From a virus, in the IMG/VR virus record IMGVR_UViG_3300020411_003797, positions 34,560 through 98,559 of that record: 64,000 nucleotides of DNA, one strand, 5' to 3'. The position numbers were made by a program, and so were the translations under genes. The notes below the pieces were generated by a model, which did no database searches, had not been told where the DNA came from, and was given only the letters and a program-made list of their open reading frames with translations. Below are positions 62,201 to 64,000 of the stretch, one piece after another. Position 1 is the stretch's first letter. The number at the start of each line of letters is the position of its first letter.

Positions 62201-64000
62201 GATAACAAGATTGTTTTCAGAGTTAACAATGTCAATGAAGTTGAATTAGTAGAAAATGCTTTGACTCCCGTCACAAGTGATGGTGTAGCATTAGGTACGG
62301 GTTCCTTGATGTGGTCAGACTTGTTCTTAGCAAGTGGCTCGGTTGTTAACTTTAACAACGGTGACGTAACACTTACCCACTCTTCAAACACTCTAACAGT
62401 AGCAGGAGGAACACTTGCTGCTGCTGCAATTACAGGTACAACGATAGATGCATCTACTGATTTCACTATCGGAGATACTGTAATAACTGATGGTGTTATT
62501 ACTGATTCAACTGGATTACAATTAGCAGCTAATTTAGATATCAATGGTACTGCTGATATATCAGGTGATTTAACACTATCTGGTGGTGCAGATGGAGCAT
62601 TGCAGTTCACTAACGCTGGTGAAAACTCAATCAAGATTCCTGACAATCAAGCAAGCGCCCTTATCATTGAGGAAGCAGACAATGCTTACATGACCTTTGT
62701 TACGACAAACTCTAGCGAAAGGGTCAAAGTCAGCCAGAGCACAACCATTATAGATGATAAGAAGCTCTATTTCGGTACCGGTGAAGACTGGTCGATTGAG
62801 TACGATGAGGATGGCGATGATGCTCTTAAGATGGCTGGTACCACTTTTGAGATGAACGCTGAGACTGTTACTTTTACAGCGGAAACTTCAACTGATCCTT
62901 TAGTTATAATTAAGAACTACACGAATGATGCGAACGGTGCCCGACTAAGATTTGTCAAAGATAAGGGGGCTGCTGGTGCTGATGGCGACGACATCGGTGT
63001 TATCGAATTCTACGCAGACGATTCTGGTCAAACTCAAACAGCCTTTGCAAAGATTGTTGCAGAAGTTTCTGAATCTGCCAACACTGATGAAGCTGGTAAG
63101 CTCTCATTCTTTGTAGCAGAAAGTGATGGTACTAACACTGCTCTTACTGCTGGTTTAATCCTGGAAGGTGAGCACGCTACTGATGGTGAAGTAGATGTTA
63201 CAATTGGTGCAGGAACAGCTTCGACCACCACAATCGCTGGTACTCTTACCATGGGTTCAACCGCCGCAATGACTAACGCAGGTTTGCTTTCGGTTGGAAA
63301 CCAGTCAAATGTTACAGGTACTGGTGCTCTTGACTCCGGTTCGATTACCGCCAACTTCGGAGCAATTGATAACGGCACGTCTGGTATCAGAACAAATACA
63401 TTTACAGCTGAAACTTCAGTAGTACCAGATGCAGCCGATGGTGCAACATTGGGAACGTCATCGCTTGAATGGTCTGATCTTTATTTAGCTGATGGTGCAG
63501 AAATATTATTTGGTAATGACCAAGAAATTAGACTTACTCATGTAGCAGATCAAGGCTTAACACTTAAGCACACTGCTACTGCCGACGATAAGCCAGTTAC
63601 TCTTACTCTTGCAACTGGTGAGACCGACATAGCTGTAGACGATATTATTGGTAAGATCTTATTCCAAGCTCCTGACGAAGGTACCGGTACAGACGCTATC
63701 CTTGCTTGTGCAGGAATCCAAGCTGTATCTGAAGGCGATTTTGCAGCCAACAGTAATGCTACAAGCTTACATTTCATGACTGGTGCTTCAGAAGCCGCAA
63801 CCGCTAAACTGAAATTAACTTCAGCTGGTGTTCTTAACTTCGACGCTACAATAAACGGAGTAATTGGAGTTGAAAAAACAGCTACTAACGTTGCTGGCAA
63901 GAATCTAACAATTCAGGCTGGTGGATCAACTCAAGGCAACGGCGACAACAATATAGCTGGTGGTTCTCTTACTTTGTCTTCTGGTGTCGGCCAGGGTCAA
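59288..64000 (+). CDS. Giant repeat-built tail fibre, 3' end outside window
   Basis: The frame is open from the ATG at 59288 to the window edge, 1571 codons with no stop, so the gene is incomplete. The head (NSRLQWRNLFTADQIATG) and the first module (GDIVIKSDGDITLHLDDDSD, then IFTVDESGNTVVAGNLTVSG) are typical of long fibres of marine phages. Modules of (A/T)-L-G-T-(S/T/G)-x-L-x-W-(S/K)-D-L-(F/Y)-L-A-(D/S)-G recur near 61380, 62290 and 63450, with a variant near 61050. Another motif is LPAVDGSNGQQLTTNGSGTL, again at about 62030. It should be a host-recognition fibre. Confidence 0.87.
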   Translation, partial: MAHNNSRLQWRNLFTADQIATGTALGPTDGDIVIKSDGDITLHLDDDSDESSSFIIKNGGNTNIFTVDESGNTVVAGNLTVSGSTTTVNQTEVNVQNAFVFEGASADAHETTLTIVDPTADHTYYLPDLGNTSDTGYIAAFAADPGTTGLITSTPAELNLLDDAAANTVVNGKAVIYGSSGELAGTLSTAAQPNVTSLGTLASRLHVKINNGQGDLSSIDGPTALLLQRTTALNDCQMSIISATNANSVINFGHKNDENIGHILYDNTNNRFSFRTNAVSSRVVIDSAGKVGIGAATPGATLDINGPTNDNASLHLSAFSTTNSTMPYMYFRKSDNNTVGTLTQTDDGDYLGQLIFGGVNSSSAYNVAAGIEVLQDGAAGGTRVPGKIVFKTATNSAGAAERFTINSDGTSVFHAPLSLKYGATAGGELRFHEDSDNGANFVAFKAPSSISSDMTWTLPAVDGSNGQQLTTNGSGTLSWAAAGASGGNGTMTSVKLNNNAVGDADIVTLDFSSNFTATESPDTEIQIGIAAAQTTITSIHATDLIIGEDDETAIDFGTPDEIDFKAANAVQVTLADGVLYPVTDSDVDLGTSSLFFKDAFIDKITTTGVIELGHADDCTISRFDAGVIAVQGAAVLMAGGQTAITTDYNASRKVGRDSDNLIDFATTDNKIIFRVEGVNEVELVQNALSPVSNDGVALGTTALGWSDLFLADAGTVTFGNDQDIVLTHVADKGLTLSSAASGMPEFILKNTNNDAAGGRVVFHKDGANAADNDILGVIDAEGENDNGTPDKIIYGHIEFSSPDISNNSEDGAIELTTMVNGSATALLDLNKTLAGGVAVLTDLQVGDDVSLKSDGAILKMGANEEIAITHVHDTGILVTDSGGTPTIQLHDANESISSDGSKLILTSNGVAFAMPTADGSNGDVLKTNGNGTLSFGAAGGSVSGAQTGITTDFNTGRKIGRDSENLIDFSTDNKIVFRVNNVNEVELVENALTPVTSDGVALGTGSLMWSDLFLASGSVVNFNNGDVTLTHSSNTLTVAGGTLAAAAITGTTIDASTDFTIGDTVITDGVITDSTGLQLAANLDINGTADISGDLTLSGGADGALQFTNAGENSIKIPDNQASALIIEEADNAYMTFVTTNSSERVKVSQSTTIIDDKKLYFGTGEDWSIEYDEDGDDALKMAGTTFEMNAETVTFTAETSTDPLVIIKNYTNDANGARLRFVKDKGAAGADGDDIGVIEFYADDSGQTQTAFAKIVAEVSESANTDEAGKLSFFVAESDGTNTALTAGLILEGEHATDGEVDVTIGAGTASTTTIAGTLTMGSTAAMTNAGLLSVGNQSNVTGTGALDSGSITANFGAIDNGTSGIRTNTFTAETSVVPDAADGATLGTSSLEWSDLYLADGAEILFGNDQEIRLTHVADQGLTLKHTATADDKPVTLTLATGETDIAVDDIIGKILFQAPDEGTGTDAILACAGIQAVSEGDFAANSNATSLHFMTGASEAATAKLKLTSAGVLNFDATINGVIGVEKTATNVAGKNLTIQAGGSTQGNGDNNIAGGSLTLSSGVGQGQ
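61203..63570 (+). repeat. Repeat modules in the right-end fibre gene
   Basis: A module that starts with (Q/A)-T-(A/G)-I-T-T-D-(Y/F)-N and runs through an NLIDF...NKI(I/V)FRV...NEVELV block to DGVALGT...WSDLFLA occurs at about 61203-61440 and again at about 62119-62340. A third, partial copy with FGND-Q-(D/E)-I-x-LTHVAD is at about 63420-63565, matching 61435-61495. Divergence shows old duplication and exchange between copies. Confidence 0.75.

Noticed and set aside
61900-62646. A 248-codon minus-strand open frame opposite the fibre gene
   Set aside because: It mirrors the repeat-rich plus-strand fibre in a Pro/Ser/Val-rich translation, has no ribosome site and no family pattern.

Overview
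The window is one continuous piece of a large tailed-phage genome, most likely a myovirus. It is AT-rich, with genes packed end to end and many TAATG or ATGA stop/start overlaps. Shine-Dalgarno sites of the AGGAG type, plus GTG and TTG starts, point to a bacterial host. The first and last genes both run off the window. No terminase, capsid, portal or tail-tube gene is present, so the genome must be much larger than 64 kb. I saw no tRNA, rRNA, CRISPR array or insertion sequence, and no stretch above 300 bases lacks a gene. A weak pointer to the host is a pair of lipoproteins (a VWA protein with a VEVEVE stalk and a GDTG tail, and a WCGPC thioredoxin) whose style recalls marine deltaproteobacteria/Myxococcota; this is inference.

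Layout. (1) 1-34668, plus strand: tail and baseplate block. It starts with a hub-like protein, then a GPW/gp25-like wedge protein (4939) and a gpJ-like wedge protein (5377). These are followed by about 25 kb of very large virion proteins, likely baseplate appendages and fibres. Three of them (21992, 25476, 28646) appear to share a plan of helical N-terminus plus jelly-roll. (2) 34684-39983, plus strand: a glycosylation island with a GT9-GT4 two-domain transferase, a HAD phosphatase, an EDD-type transferase, a GT2-like and a GT32-like transferase, plus two short coiled-coil proteins, one with a membrane helix. (3) 39984-40293, minus strand: two overlapping small genes. (4) 40473-42352, plus strand: a cassette of VWA lipoprotein, thioredoxin lipoprotein and a single-helix membrane protein. 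(5) 42336-57878, minus strand: the replication and metabolism block. It encodes a DNA polymerase III alpha core that lacks the PHP end, a calcineurin-like phosphoesterase, a Cas4/RecB-type nuclease, an IMPDH/GMP-reductase-like enzyme, a PfkB sugar kinase, a primase-helicase, a sugar-isomerase-type cupin, a membrane/coiled-coil/beta-rich protein, further PD-(D/E)XK proteins, a ClpP-like protease and several unknown small proteins. (6) 57976-64000, plus strand: three genes of another tail block and the start of a giant repeat-built fibre.

The two divergent control regions (40294-40472 and 57879-57975) carry sigma70-like promoter candidates. The replication block probably reads leftward as one long operon from about 57.9 kb. 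The sugar genes on both strands (GT9 domain, HldE-like kinase, ManC-like cupin, other transferases) suggest that the phage makes or rearranges glycans, either on its own virion or on host lipopolysaccharide. The most unusual items are the polymerase that starts in the palm domain, the lipoprotein cassette, the GT9-GT4 fusion, and the inner-membrane-anchored protein with an outer-membrane-barrel-like end.
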